The notes under the pieces are model-generated. The model was not told the DNA's origin and made no database searches. It was given only the letters and a program-made list of their open reading frames with translations. Positions 1 through 12,250 of a stretch of DNA of 64,000 nucleotides are shown here, piece by piece. The stretch is from Acanthaster planci. Lineage: Eukaryota; Echinodermata; Asteroidea; Valvatida; Acanthasteridae. The position numbers were made by a program, and so were the translations under genes. The stretch covers positions 600,561 to 664,560 of the forward strand of contig NW_019091475.1 in the NCBI RefSeq assembly GCF_001949145.1. The letters run 5' to 3'. Every line of letters starts with the position of its first letter. The stretch's first letter is position 1.

Positions 1-213
1 TAGGCCTACGGTGTACCAATTAACTAGAAACACTGCAATATTTTGCTTGGTGACGTGCCGTTCGATGATCCGGTAGCACTACCTGAGTTATGAAGTGAGC
101 TCACAACTTTCAAGTCGGGTGGTTGAAAAATTAGGGGAAGCCTAAGGTGGAGTCAAAGCTGCATAGTAGTAAAACTGCACACGTCTTGAGACAGGAAACT
201 TTTTGAAACTTAC

Positions 214-3200
214 GTTTCCTCTTCGACGTACTTGATGAGGGACACCGCCTTTCGATCCAGCAGACGCAGGAATTCTTCAATGTAGGTCTCTCGTATTCGG
301 CAGTTGTCCTGCAATCGATTGATCTGGTTAAAATCAAAAGCAAAAGAAATTTGATTGAGGCTAAAACAAACACAGCTCACTGGGTCAAAGTCATGCCATT
401 CCTTGAGGTTTCCAAACTTTCTTTGCAGCTTGATGTAAGAATCAATATACCTTGGCTCTTTGCCAGTAAAATCAAATTAATAACATCTGGTATACAGACA
501 CATTTTTGAAATAAACAGAGGCTTTATCAAATTTAACTGAGGGCAAGTTTTGGGCTCGTTGTGAAGGGAAATGCCCAGCCTCGGTGCACTTTTTGCAGCA
601 CCAAGCGTGCAGCTGGGAATTGACTAGGGCAATTCTCAACCCCTTCGCGCCAGGAGACGGTAAGAGCTGCCATAAAAATTGAGATCCTCAGCCCGCTTTT
701 CAGCTATTATTCTCGGCCCACGCTCGAGCAAACATGGTGAAAGCAAACAGACACTGACTCTTGTATATATAGTGATTGGCCTTTGTGTGTAGCCCAGAAA
801 TGAAAAGACCGAATTTGCATCATAATCACCAGCTTCACAATAGTCCCCACTTTGAAAAGCGGCAACAGGAATGTGGAAGCGTGAGTAGAGCCACATTCCA
901 CCAAACAATGAGCCTTTTCACTGTGTAATTCAAAGTGTGCAGAGCACGCAGGGCCACAAACTGAGACTTTGCGGTTTGGCAGGTGGCCTTCGTGGCCAAG
1001 CGAGGCAGGATTCTTGGAGTCGGCTTTCGGAAAAAAATTCCCGTTGTCAAGGGGTTTACTACACCACAATGTATAAAATGTGTTTCTCATTTGTAACGGC
1101 ATCCGTGGGAAGTAACAATGAAGACAATGAATGCCTTCAACATTTGAGAATAGCAACGCGGCAACCAACCCCAAGCTGGCACAAGCTCTGCCTTGATGGC
1201 AAGTGTATTTTGTCCTCGGAAATCACATTTTGAATTTAGCAAGTTGAACTAAAAATTGGAAAAAAAAAGAAGGCATCTATCATTGTCACCAATCACTGAC
1301 TTTCATTTACCTCCAAATGGCCGACAAAGTATGCCCCCAAAGAATCACTAGTTCCAAAGGTAAACTTGCCTCACCTCTTTCCAGAACTTCTGCACGATGG
1401 TTTCTGCTTCGGGCTTGTTGGAGAAGTGAACACTGTTTTGAAAAAAGAAAAATGAAAAACACACCATTTCTGCTGAAAGACAACTTGCTTGGATATCCCA
1501 ACGCAAAAGTTTGAACTCATCTGATTTAAAAACTCCTTCTGGACTGGGCTCCCCCTTCCTTGCTCCCCTTAACACCTGCTGAAAAATAACAACTGCAACA
1601 ACCAAAAAACTAGGTTGTTAAGATCCATTTTTTGTGTTTAAATTACTTCCATCGTCAACAAAACAGTGGTCAATATTGACGCATTTTGTGGCTTAAAATG
1701 AACCCAGAATTTGACTTTTACTCCCCAAATTTGGGGCAGTTGCAGGTTTCACGCCTCACTTGGATTAAAATTTAACCCAAACAATTTCTTTCAGGGTATA
1801 GCCTCTGTTGCCAGCCCCCTAACCCAATACCCAGGTCACTTACACGGGCGAGTACCTCAGTGGCTCGTCACTGTTCAACCACAGACACTGCAGCTCCTGG
1901 CTCGTGGCCTCGTGTCGCCTGAAAAATCCAGACAGCCAACGACAACAGGGCTGTTAGATTTCGAACCCACATCTCTACTCCCCAACGACAACAAAATCAG
2001 CAAAAATGAGGCAATCTACTCTCACCCAGTCCTGATGCTCCTCTAAGATGAGGTGTAGCAGGCAAGGGGGGGAAGTGTGTCTTGCCATAGGATTCAATAT
2101 TGCCATGGGGTATCACTGAAACTCACATTTTTTAGGACTCCAAACATACCAGGCTGAGATTGGAAAATATTGGAAAATATCCACGAAATAAGCACCAGAG
2201 GTTTGAAGTGACCTACAGTAGCAAAGGGGCTACGGTATACATTTGTGTTTCCCAAACTGCAGCCCTTCAAATACCCATTTCAGGTGTTCTGTATCAATGT
2301 TTTTACGTAAAAACACCTTAATGGTAAACTCAAGGACTTTCCAGGGTGGGGAAAGTGACTATTTGAAAAATTCTACATCGAGAAAATCTTGAGGAAAATT
2401 CCTGAAATCAGGAAAAATCTTGACTAATCTCACCCCTAGCATATTAAAGTAGATCTAGTGGCATAACCAGGCTCTTCCTGAGGAGGGGGGAGGAAAGATA
2501 AGTTCCCAAAGAGGGCAATTACCCCTCCTGGCAATGCCACAGCACAGATCAGTTTCCTCAACAGTTTACCAGCAACAAGTTATTAAAGATCACCCTACTG
2601 TGAGTGGATCTGGCACCCTTTCCCCTAAATTCGGATCCAGAAAAGACTCCACTGTTCAACTATATCTTTTAACATCAGCTGACGAAGTCAATAGTGTACC
2701 GAAGTATGACGTCACTGTGGACCAGAAAGTGCAGTGCAAACGAATGGAGTACGCGCGCGTGTTGGTTCACGGGCTGGTTCTCGCGCTAATGCCTTTTACA
2801 CACTAATTGTGCGCGTGACGCATTCACTTTGGTACTCTATAGGACAAAACTGAAATTCGGTAAAGTGCATGTGATTAAACGCAAGTGTCTTGGCATCTTT
2901 ACCTATATGCGTGCTGGTTGTAGTGCAGCGTCTGTTTCACTTCAAGCGTCACCAAATCTATCAGGGTAGTTGGATACTGACTGGTCATGATGACCCGCAG
3001 GTAGTCATCCAGGCTGATCGAGTTCTGGTGGGCCCAAAAAAATTCCCTTTGAATTATACGCCAAATCAAAACTGCACAATTTGTAAAGCACTACTTTGGA
3101 AAAGTGGTACGGTCATTAAACTTCTGGACTAAATCCCTCCCAAAAAATTACTCCACAAAAGACTGCATAAAACTGGCAGTGTTCAACATTTCCACATGTT

Positions 3201-6200
3201 GAACTTTCTGTACTGAAGTACCAATTTGGCACCCTGTACCGCAGAAGCCGCAGGCAATGGAGATGTGTACTTTATAAAGTGTGCTGGGTGGCTTGAATTC
3301 GACCCAACCGTTCTCGGATCACTCAAAATTCAACGACAAAGAGTCTGAAAGGTTCCAAAGTTGAAGCCGCAGGCAATGGAGATGTGTACTTTATAAAGTG
3401 TGCTGGGTGGCTTGAATTCGACCCAACCGTTCTCGGATCACTCAAAATTCAACGACAAAGAGTCTGAAAGGTTCCAAAGTTGATGTCTTCTCCTACCTTG
3501 AGGAAGCCTTGAATCAGGACATCTTTCTGATAGACTCTTGGGACGTCGTCCAAGTAGAGGCAGCAGTGCCTCTCTGTTGGACTCAGGAATAAAGCCAGCG
3601 TGCTGATCATCTGTGAAATCGAGCAAAAGGAAGAAATGTGGACAGCCTCTAAACGCCACTATCATCACGCTCCACTGGCTGAAGGATTCCATGCTTTTCT
3701 TCCCATCTGCAGCTCACAGAACTTGCTCAGAAAATTTGTGCTGCCTCTGTTATGCCTAAGGCTCAATATCACAGCCCTGCTCGACTGTTAGCATGACCAG
3801 GCTGCTGCTGAAGCACTATTTCATGACAAGGAAGTGTTAATGACAGCATGCACATGGAGACTTCTAGTGTTACATCACTGACTTAAGCAACATTTTCCAC
3901 CAGGAGTAAGCATACATTTGTTTACAAACTGCTGAGAAGTCTCTTTGAAATGGAGCGAGGCCTTGCCAGCACAAATCAGTTGACATTAGGGCTACATCTT
4001 GAGTTGAAAGTAGTGCTCACAACTGTAAACCAACGTCTGGAGAAAATGATACTCACCATGTTGACATCCGCTGCAGTGTTGCCAAGGATGATGGAGCAGC
4101 CGCAGGTTTGGAGATGTGATGCTATGGCTCTGGAGGACGAATGAAAGACTTGATTACCGCTAAAATAGGCAAGTCTTAAGGACACCCTGAGGTCTTCCTA
4201 GATTGTCTGATATTATGATCTGTAATTAGTTCCTCACTGGATGATTTCGTAGCTCAAAGGTCCCTTTGATGGCTCTGTAACCTAGTATTAGTTGGACAAT
4301 TTGTCAAAATTTGGCAAAGATGAGCCAGTAAACTTTTGTTTGCCAGAGCCCAAAAGAAATCAGCAGAGCGATTCTTCAGTGTGCTGTATTTGAATGAGGG
4401 AACTTAATAGCAGCTACATGTAGAACAATTCTTAGATGCAAAAAGGCTCAGATTCCTTTTTAAAATTCCAAAATTTTGGTTACATGGAAATCTTGTCAGA
4501 CTGAAGAGAGATAAGGTTCTAGTGTGAGAGCTTGACTCAGATCACCCCGAGCAACAAGGCTGAGGGAGTCCATCTCCACTTACATTTTAGTGAACTGGTC
4601 GTCCAACTGCTTGGCATGGCCCGGGGCAAATACGGTATCGCCAAGCTGAAACCAAAAAAAAGTAAACAAAAAACGCTTGTTCCTCCGAATGACCTCTCAA
4701 ACTAAGCCTTTTGTCCTCCAAAACGCAGTACACTTTTGCCAACTATTCAAGAATTTAAGATTTCCATGCTGATCTCAATTTGCAGATTTAGAGTGTTATA
4801 ACATACATGTATATTCAGGTTAGTTAAAGTTTCAAAGAATCAAGGAAAAAATGAAACAAAATAACCCACATCCCCCTACCAAAAAAAAAACCAAAAAGGG
4901 AGAAACTAACAAAAGCCAAAGTAAGAATAAATGCCATACAGTCATATCAAGCCCATCTGTACTAAGAGGTAAGTAACAAAGACAAAAATACCTCCACCCT
5001 GGAAGGAAGACCGTGGGTCTTCAGAAGGGTCACCACTCGAATAAAGGAAGGAACCTCATCACTAAATGCCATTAGAGAGGAGTCATTATTCTGTCATTTT
5101 GGGGAAAAGTTATGACAAAATATTAGAATTTAACGATAACTTAATGACACGTCTTCAGCCTACTGACTAGATAAAAAGAGAAAAAATAACTCCAAAGCAG
5201 ATTTGCATGTATGCAAATGTCACATATTGCTAAAATCTTCAAGTAGACAATGATTACACATCTCTTTTAAAGAAATCCAGAATTTCAAAATCTAAATTCA
5301 TGTTAACGTCACGACACATATCATTCACATCACCTGAACGAATTCATTTTCCGTCCTGAAAATTCTCCGTCATGATTTAAGTAAGGCCTCATGACATTAC
5401 ACAGCATAGCATCTTACAGGTTTGGGCCGAGTTAAATGTCAGCCAATGAAAATCACATGCAAGTTTTGACCAACTGGTTTCTCTCAACTGCAATTCCACA
5501 CTCCTCACCAATGAACCGCTACAGTTCAAGGAAATGGTCCTGGAACTAGATGTGGACATTTTCTACGCTTCTAGACATTCACGCCCACTTTTTTCAAGGC
5601 TATGAAGTTGGTTTCTTTGAAGTTAGTACTTGTGAATGAACAAAAGTACCGCTCTAGCTTTTTGTGGGTCACAAGGGCACTGGCTCTCTGAGTGGCTGAT
5701 GAGCACATGGACTACTTGGGTTCAGATCTGTTTTCCTACCTCATCTTTGTTTTTCTCCTGGAGAACCCGTAACCTTCTTATCATGGTGGTAAGCCTGGCC
5801 ACGCACAGCTCGTGCAACGGCAGATACCAACGGTACTCCTCGTACGGGATGACCAGCGACAGCGCAAAGATGGTCTTCTCGTCGTAGTCGTGGCCGCTGA
5901 AGAGGAAGACCGTGGCCACAATGCCGCGCTCGGGCAGGATCAGCACCTTGGTGTCGATGGTGGACTGGGGCTGCTCGCAGGAGGTCAGGGTGTGGGTGGA
6001 CAGGTAGGCGATGTGGTTGGCGGTGAAGCGCTGCTCCTTGCCCTCAGTCAGCCAGATGCACTTGGCGTGGGGGCCCAGGATGTTGTTCCAGCAGCACAGG
6101 ACAAGGGCGTAAAGCGGGCAGTCGGCTGTGTCCGGCAGGGCCTGGTTGACCCGGCATTCTTGCGGGTGCTGCAGGTGCATCTCCGAGTCCACGAGGACAA

Positions 6201-6249
6201 CCACCCTCTTGGAGATGGTGGCTACCTCTTCATCGGAAAAACTCGCCAT
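214..6249 (-). CDS. C9orf72: C9orf72 homologue (DENN-type guanine exchange/GAP-complex subunit), 3' end missing
   Basis: Nine coding exons read on the minus strand: 6249-5740, 5090-4992, 4645-4584, 4129-4057, 3610-3497, 3024-2903, 1918-1844, 1432-1375 and 308-214. All phases join without a stop and give about 402 residues. Family signatures include WNNILGPHAKCIWL near residue 53, YLPLHELCVARLT, SHLQTCGCS, and RKAVSLIKYVEEE at the visible end. The first coding exon carries 170 residues; human C9orf72 also has one large first coding exon. The last exon, roughly 60 residues in the human protein, lies beyond the left edge. The start is the first in-frame ATG of an open exon. In vertebrates the protein works with SMCR8 and WDR41 in autophagy and lysosome control; that is family knowledge, not seen here. 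The second exon (5090-4992) has a weak acceptor, and a small exon could be missing before it. Confidence 0.93.
3244..3483. repeat. Perfect tandem duplication, 119-bp unit, two copies
   Basis: The block starting at 3244 repeats at 3363 with no mismatch that I can find, and identity continues to 3483, so the period is 119 bp. It lies in a C9orf72 intron. On the transcribed strand it begins 13 nt after the splice donor of the exon at 3610-3497. The unit holds no open frame of note. Perfect identity points to a very recent duplication or a local assembly error. Confidence 0.95.
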
Positions 6250-6699
6250 CTATTTTTCTTACAATCTCAGACGCAAATAACTACTAGAGTGTCTGAAATT
6301 GTAATCCTAACTTTAAAAACTCAAGGTTCTTCACTTGAATACCCCTGATGTTTTCGGCTCACAATCAAGCAAGATATGCTGCATACGCCTGAAGGCTGAG
6401 CTCCAGTCAGGCATTCAAGTCTTGAAAAAGTTTCTCAACTTATCGGTGCAAAGATACCATTCATGTACGTGCTAATCTGATGTTTTATCTTGTTACTCAT
6501 GAGTAACTAAAGTATACATTTGATGAACAACTGAGTCAACATTTCTCAAACAAGGAGTGTCTAAAATACAGTGTAGATAAAGAAACTCTGTGATTCTAAA
6601 AAGTACACGGCATCCACTCAAAATGCCAATATTAGGCAAGTAAGTTTTACTCATAGTTTGACTCGTGTCAAAGAGCTCTTGAGTATTCTGAGTGAGTGA

Positions 6700-6981
6700 T
6701 TAGATACTCCTGCGCTCCAGAACCCCCTGCACCTCGTGGCTGACGACCAGCCAGAAGATGATGTTGTGAGCACATTCAATGGACAGTGTCAGCACCAAGA
6801 GTGTCGTGAGCGATAGCATGGCACCCACCGTGAGGCGCGGCGAGCCAGCGTTGACGATGGTGAGCATGAAGAGGATGAGGCTGGTGGAGATGCAGGAGGA
6901 GAGGAGGAAGTTGAAGAAGATGTGCTTGATGCCCACGCGGTCGATGGTGGTCTCCGTCAGCTCAAGGTAGGCGGGAAGCAT
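6700..6981 (-). CDS. Small predicted membrane protein, tandem paralogue A (family not recognised)
   Basis: Single-exon open frame of 93 codons starting MLPAYLELTETT and ending just after LERRSI. It has two hydrophobic stretches, roughly residues 20-45 and 52-80, separated by a short loop with SPRL. Composition is GC-rich like the neighbouring coding exons, unlike the AT-rich spacers. A diverged copy lies directly upstream at 7421-7684; shared landmarks are an ID/VD-x-x-G-[IL]-K start, FN before the first helix, a VN-SPRL loop and TLSI in the second helix. I do not recognise the family. It could be an independent small gene or the last exon of a gene whose other exons I missed. It lies 451 bp upstream of the C9orf72 start on the same strand. 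Confidence 0.6.
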   Translation of the reverse strand: MLPAYLELTETTIDRVGIKHIFFNFLLSSCISTSLILFMLTIVNAGSPRLTVGAMLSLTTLLVLTLSIECAHNIIFWLVVSHEVQGVLERRSI

Positions 6982-7420
6982 AGTACGAGAAGCCTAGGCT
7001 CAGCATAGGAAGTATAAAGCGCAGTCCTCAATCGTGGATTCAATGTTGCACATCTGTAGCTTATTGGACATCTGTGAGGGTCATGCAAGTAGACTGTGAC
7101 AAGTCTAGAATTCTAACAGTTGGGCTGATAAAAACCTTCTTTTTTGTCTCTTTCAGCATTTAATTAAAAGACCGTGTACTGGGGTCTCACTTAAAGAAAA
7201 GTGTATCACTACAGTTTTTAGCTTGAACATGCTGGACGTTCAAACATCACACTCTTCCTTTTGTGAAGGTTTTAGGCAGTTTCAGTGGAAGAACTCCGAT
7301 TTCAGTCACAATCTTGGAGAGAGAAGAGAGGTTAGAAAAGTTGTAATTTCGAACTCCACGAATGGTTCAATGTCTCATGCAGGGTCGAGAACGGAGCTAC
7401 ATGTAGCAGTGAATTCTGCA

Positions 7421-7684
7421 TCAGTGGAGCTCAAACTGCGTCTTGAAGCTGTGGGCCATCTGGTAGGCAAACTTGATGGACAGGGTGACCACGAAGAGTG
7501 ACATGAGTGCCGACATGGCCACAGAGGCGAGGCGGGGCGAGGCTGCGGAGGAGAGGTTGACGAGGGTCATGAGGAACATGACCATGCTGGTCAGGATGTA
7601 GGTGGTCACCATGTGGTTGAAGCAGATGTACTTGAGGCCGTGCGTGTCGACGATGGTGCCGATCCACTTGCTGTAGACGGCCAT
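7421..7684 (-). CDS. Small predicted membrane protein, tandem paralogue B (family not recognised)
   Basis: Open frame of 87 codons from the ATG at 7684 (MAVYSKWIGTIVDTHGLKY) to a TGA after QFELH. An in-frame ATG at 7753 would add 23 proline-rich residues that look like leader or UTR. It has two hydrophobic segments joined by a SAASPRL loop, and it matches the gene at 6700-6981 over about 60 residues with roughly 45% identity by eye. No splice donor is visible before the stop, so the two copies are separate units rather than exons of one message. An alternative reading starts the coding at a possible acceptor (CTACAG) just inside the frame, which would make this a terminal exon. The function is unknown. 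Confidence 0.58.
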   Translation of the reverse strand: MAVYSKWIGTIVDTHGLKYICFNHMVTTYILTSMVMFLMTLVNLSSAASPRLASVAMSALMSLFVVTLSIKFAYQMAHSFKTQFELH

Positions 7685-7753
7685 GATAGGATGGAGCACG
7701 ATGGGGTGGGGGCGTGGCAGTGGGGAGTGATACACTGCACTCACGGGAGCCAA

Positions 7754-8921
7754 ATCAGAGGTCAGTGACCTTCACATGCCAGTCTGTGTAAGAAAGCTTC
7801 CGGGCTTGTACATCCTATTAAGAGGTGAAAAGAGGTAACAAGTTTGAGAAAACAAATGTTTAATTTTTTTCCTTAAAAGAAAGAGAGGCGTGCATGCTTG
7901 TTATCAATACATGTAAGAAGGTAAACAAAATTTGCACTGTTTTTTCAACTGAATGACATTTGCTATCCTCTATGAATGTGTGAAAAAAATTAGGCCTAAC
8001 TGCAAAGTTCAAATTAAGTTCCAACTTCATTATCAATCACTTATTTTCATCTGTAAAACTGTACATTTTTCTTGCTGCATGCTGCTCTGTCATGTCAGCA
8101 AGCCTACGTCGAAGCAATCTGTGAAAAAATACAAATTCTGCGGTTTCCTATCGCTAGGCCTTTAAATTTAAAACAAAAGTGTGAATTTCGGTGTTTTTCA
8201 TCCAGGCTAGTGGTCAAGTTTGACTATCTATCCTAACAGCTAAATTGAAGTGCTGTTTCATTAACCCTAACCCCCAGGGGGTATGTAAAATCATATTGAA
8301 ATTGGAGGATTTGGGACTGTTACTAATCCTACGCCTGTATGTATTAATACTATGAATGTACATGTACATGTAGGTCCTCAGTAAGTGCATGGTCGCCAGT
8401 CTTAGTCACACAAAGTCAAGTCTCAAGAAACACAAGACCGAATCATGACCTGTTAAGTGCACTTAGTAAATAATATGTGTTGACGTGACAGTGATTAGTA
8501 AGAGCCCATGTACCAACCCATTTAGTTTCCAGGAGAAAATCTGCATTTAGTAACAGATACGCCTAAAAGTTGATGCATAGTGTGTGTGTGTGACATGGCA
8601 TAATCAGTGTGACATGGCATAATCGGTGAACGTTCAACTTGAAGCACGCCCTCAATGCATCGCAATCTATCATGTATGAAGCGCCACAAATAACAACACG
8701 AGAGCGACGGAGGGCGGCATTCATTTAGTACAGTCGACGTCACATGTGACTAATTTATTATGAGGCTGGCCGGCTGCAAACTATGCATTTTATTAGACGT
8801 TTACGCATGTACACAGTGCAAGTAAGGCAGACACTTTCTACGGCGTAGTTTTGCTCAAATTTTCTGCGAAGTATTTCCACCTTCACCATCTAGACTTTCT
8901 TTGACTTCAAATACTGTCATC
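7754..8921. other. Intergenic interval between divergent genes
   Basis: Spacer between the minus-strand membrane-protein gene and DOHH on the plus strand. It is AT-rich with short open frames only. A GTGTGTGTGT-like run and a duplicated TGACATGGCATAATC word occur near 8580-8630. It presumably holds the promoters of both neighbours; I see no convincing core promoter element. Confidence 0.5.
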
Positions 8922-11412
8922 ATGCCCGAGGATACTGGTAAGATCGAGCGAATAGGGGCCATTCTAGTGGACCCAGCCCGACCGCTTCCGGAGAGATTCC
9001 GTGCCCTGTTCACGTTGCGCAACCTCGGAGGCCCTGCTGCCTTAGCGTGCATCGGGCGGTGCTTTGCCGATGACTCGGCCCTGTTGAAACACGAGTGTGC
9101 CTACTGCTTGGGCCAGATGCAGGATGAAGGGGCTATTTCGATGCTGGTCGATGTGCTTGAAGATGTCAACCAGGAGCCAATCGTGAGACACGAAGCAGGT
9201 GAGAATTGTTTCACCGTGTAAACAATTAAATATAGGCTGATTTATACTTATACTAAGTCACACTACTCCATCATACTTCGTGTGACTTAGAGAAGACGAG
9301 GTTTACATAGCGTTGTAACGCTGTGGCATTTTGGAATCAAATTTTTGTGGTGAAATGGTTCACAGATGTAAGAAAGCTAGTAAATCAAATTTTCCCCTGT
9401 CAGATCACCTGCTTAATGTATTGATCGATCTACCTCCTAAAGAGCAGGATACCAAGTTTCAGAGCATTTACTAGATGGAGTATTTTTTTTAAATAAAGGA
9501 GATTTTTGCTCACCAATTTTTCACTTCCACCTGTTGACTGTTGCTTCGTTCATGCTGTTCGTGTTTATCAGACTGTGCATGGGTTGAACCCACCAATGAT
9601 GCTCCGCATCTTGGCTCGACCATTTTCGGCGGCAGGGGATAACATCTTGTGTTGTATAGAAAATTTGTCCCAGCTATACATACATGGCACAGCACGTCAC
9701 GTGTCTTGCCCAGGCCTGATGTGTGTTTCCAAGTCACAGCAGCAGCCAGGATGGTCCCACATCTGTTTATGGAACTCTTACCAAAGCTTTTAATTCTAGT
9801 TGTGAATGGAAAATGAATTTCACAAAAATAAAAAAATAGAATTTGCTAAATGTTACACTGAAATCCGATTTGCAGGAGAAGCCTTAGGAGCCATCGGATC
9901 ACCACAGATCTTGAACATTTTGAAGAAATATGAGCATGATCCCATCACAGAGGTAAAGAATCCTTGCTTTTGGTCTTAAGTTATTTTCTGTAAAATCATC
10001 CCTTGATATTGCCTTTTAATCGTGTCATACTTAACTGTACCTCCGTTAGGACTGATTTGATTATAACCCTCTCACAAAAGTTCACTTAGAGGTTCGGGAG
10101 AAGCCCTGCAGAGTTAAGGAAGGCAGAGCAGGGCCACTGTTAATTCATAAAAGACTTGTTGCCCTGTGAAAATGTTTCCCGCATAGTGGAGGATTTTGGA
10201 AAATTCAGGAAGAGTCCTTACAAAATGCCGAGGGAGTTGAGGTTACCGGAACCTTTTTCTGAACAACCAAGATTGCAGAGACATGCCAGCTAGCCATCCA
10301 GAGGATAGAGTGGCTGCAGAGCGAGCAGCGAGCGCAGGAGGAGGGCCAGATCTCGGACAACCCCTTCAAGTCAGTAGATCCAGCACCCCCATCCCTCCCA
10401 GGGTCCCTTGAGGAGCTGCAGGAGAGTTTGCTGGACGAGGATGTGCCGCTGTTTGACCGCTATCGAGCCATGTTTGCACTTAGGAACAGGAATGATGAAC
10501 CAGCTGTGCGGGTGTTAGCACAGGGTAAGGATCTGTGGGCGCCGTAAGGCAGTGTTCGAATGACTCGGCTGCTGCCTTTAACTAGTGGCTTCCGTAGACC
10601 GTGTGTGTTTCCGAGTTGTTGCCGAGTATATCAGACACAGGCTAATAATTTGTTTGAAATCAAGTTCGGGGATGGCACAGGGATCACACTGACAAATGCC
10701 TTTAAACTGATGATGACGTTTAGTCATTTTTGGGGACTCGTCTTGGAGGACGAGTTCAAGTAGCCAAGTCTTGTGTCGTCTCCTGTTCACTGTCACATTG
10801 TTGGCCTAAAAAAATGAAATTTGGTACTTGTGTTCAAAACTAATTCCTAGTGTCTACCTTGTGAAATCAGGTATGAAATTTATCATTTTTTTTAAAAACA
10901 CTGATTGAAAGATCTTCCAAGTTGAGGTTTTTCCTCATCATTACTTGTACTTACCCTCTTTATCTAATATCACGACTTCAGCAATAACATCCATTTTGTT
11001 TCTATCTTTTGCTTTCTTCCCTAACTCTCCCTTGGCTGACTTGAGTTTTGTATTCCTTACCCCCTCATGACTAGGTCTTCAGTGCAAGAGTGCTCTCTTT
11101 AGGCACGAGGTGGCCTACGTCCTGGGTCAGATGCAGCATGGCGCCTGCATCCCGCAGCTCCTGGAGACGCTGGCCAAGCTGGAAGAGAGCCCCATGGTGC
11201 GGCACGAGTGCGCCGAGGCGCTGGGCTCCATCGCCCAGGAGGGATGCCTGGACCAGCTGAGGGGTTACCTGGGGGACCGGGAGAGGGTGGTGCGGGAGAG
11301 CTGTGTGGTGGCGCTGGACATGGGCGAGCACGAGGCCAGCGGGGAGTTCCAGTACTGCGACGGGCTCGTCAGGGCGGAGTCTAGCACGGCACAGCAGCCG
11401 TCCTCATTGTGA
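8922..11412 (+). CDS. DOHH: Deoxyhypusine hydroxylase, complete, four exons
   Basis: Exons 8922-9198, 9876-9952, 10272-10524 and 11075-11412 join in phase to 314 residues; the human enzyme is about 302. It is a HEAT-repeat di-iron monooxygenase that completes hypusine formation on eIF5A in the cytosol. All four His-Glu metal-binding pairs are present: H57-E58 ([12 protein letters not shown]), H90-E91 ([11 protein letters not shown]), H213-E214 ([12 protein letters not shown]) and H246-E247 ([11 protein letters not shown]). The halves are the usual two symmetric HEAT arrays joined by a linker ([12 protein letters not shown]). The third exon begins at ATTGCAGAG, not at the tempting internal TTGCAG, because the latter runs into a stop and breaks the conserved AETCQLA. 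Start is MPEDTG at the first in-frame ATG. Intron 1 carries a repeat element. Confidence 0.96.
9240..9790 (+). repeat. Interspersed repeat in DOHH intron 1
   Basis: The stretch from about 9503 (CTCACCAATTTTTCACTTCC) through 9640 has a diverged direct match at 35588-35745. The part at about 9320-9500 matches the reverse complement of about 36060-36215. It is therefore one arm of the longer palindromic element seen complete near 36 kb. There is no coding capacity. Confidence 0.7.
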
Positions 11413-11432
11413 GCTGATGTTGGCTCATGGGT

Positions 11433-11510
11433 TTGTGGACGAACACAAGACCAAGGGGGAACTCCAGAATTGTGACAGACTCATGGGGATGTCAAGCGTG
11501 GCACAGCAAA
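11433..11510 (+). pseudogene. Decayed partial copy of the DOHH C-terminal coding end
   Basis: Just after the DOHH stop this stretch reads, in another frame, DEHKTKGELQNCDRLMG then SSVAQQ. The real C-terminus at 11321-11397 reads [17 protein letters not shown] then SSTAQQ. Spacing is preserved and the nucleotide match is clear (CACGGCACAGCAG against CGTGGCACAGCAA). It lies beyond the stop and out of frame with DOHH, so it is probably untranslated sequence left by an old tandem duplication. Confidence 0.7.
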
Positions 11511-12250
11511 CTGACGTTGCCTGCAGCCCTGAAACCTCTACTTCACCTACAAAGCACCAGGCTGACAAGCAGAGAAGGCCAAGTTACCCATAGACTTTTT
11601 TGTGACGGCCTCACAGAAAATCTACACTCAAACTACGGCGCAGTTCCTTTTATCCTGTGACAGGGGTAAATGTAAAAGAACACACTAGCACCGATGCTTT
11701 TGCTTTAGCCTCTGATGGCCCGTATACTATAAAAGATGAAGATGGGTGTTGCGTGGTTTGGAAGATTTTGTAGGATTTCACAGGATTGGGGAAGGTAGAG
11801 CCGCCTGGGTAGGGTAGGGGAGGGGAAGGCCTTGGCCCTTTGTCGCTGCCAATGCAGCTTTCATTACTCTCCAGGATGGTGACCTGGTTTACCATCATGG
11901 GTCATGAGGGATGCCAGATTGGATTTTTCCTCGAGGATGAACAGATGTGATGTTGCATGCGTAGAGAACTGTATAATCAGTTCAACTGCATGTTTCAAGA
12001 AAACCAAATACACGTAACTAACCAGATTTGCATCAGTCCAAATGGGGATTAAGTCTGATGCATGCTTTGTGCAAAATTGAAGCAATTTATTTTGATGTTA
12101 ACATAAACTTAACTACTGTCTACTTTTCCAGACTCTCTTGCATGGCTCACTTTTAGGTAAAGTTACATGTATGCGTACATGAAATCAGTATTATGTTGAG
12201 TTGTGAGCATGTCACATTGTTTCCCTTAGCATGGCTTGCATGTACAATAA

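Noticed and set aside
214-6249. A GGGGCC hexanucleotide tract in C9orf72, as in the human disease-associated intron
   Set aside because: I looked through the visible introns and the region upstream of the first coding exon and saw no GGGGCC or GGCCCC array.
5812-6348. 178-codon plus-strand frame
   Set aside because: It is the antisense shadow of the first C9orf72 coding exon.
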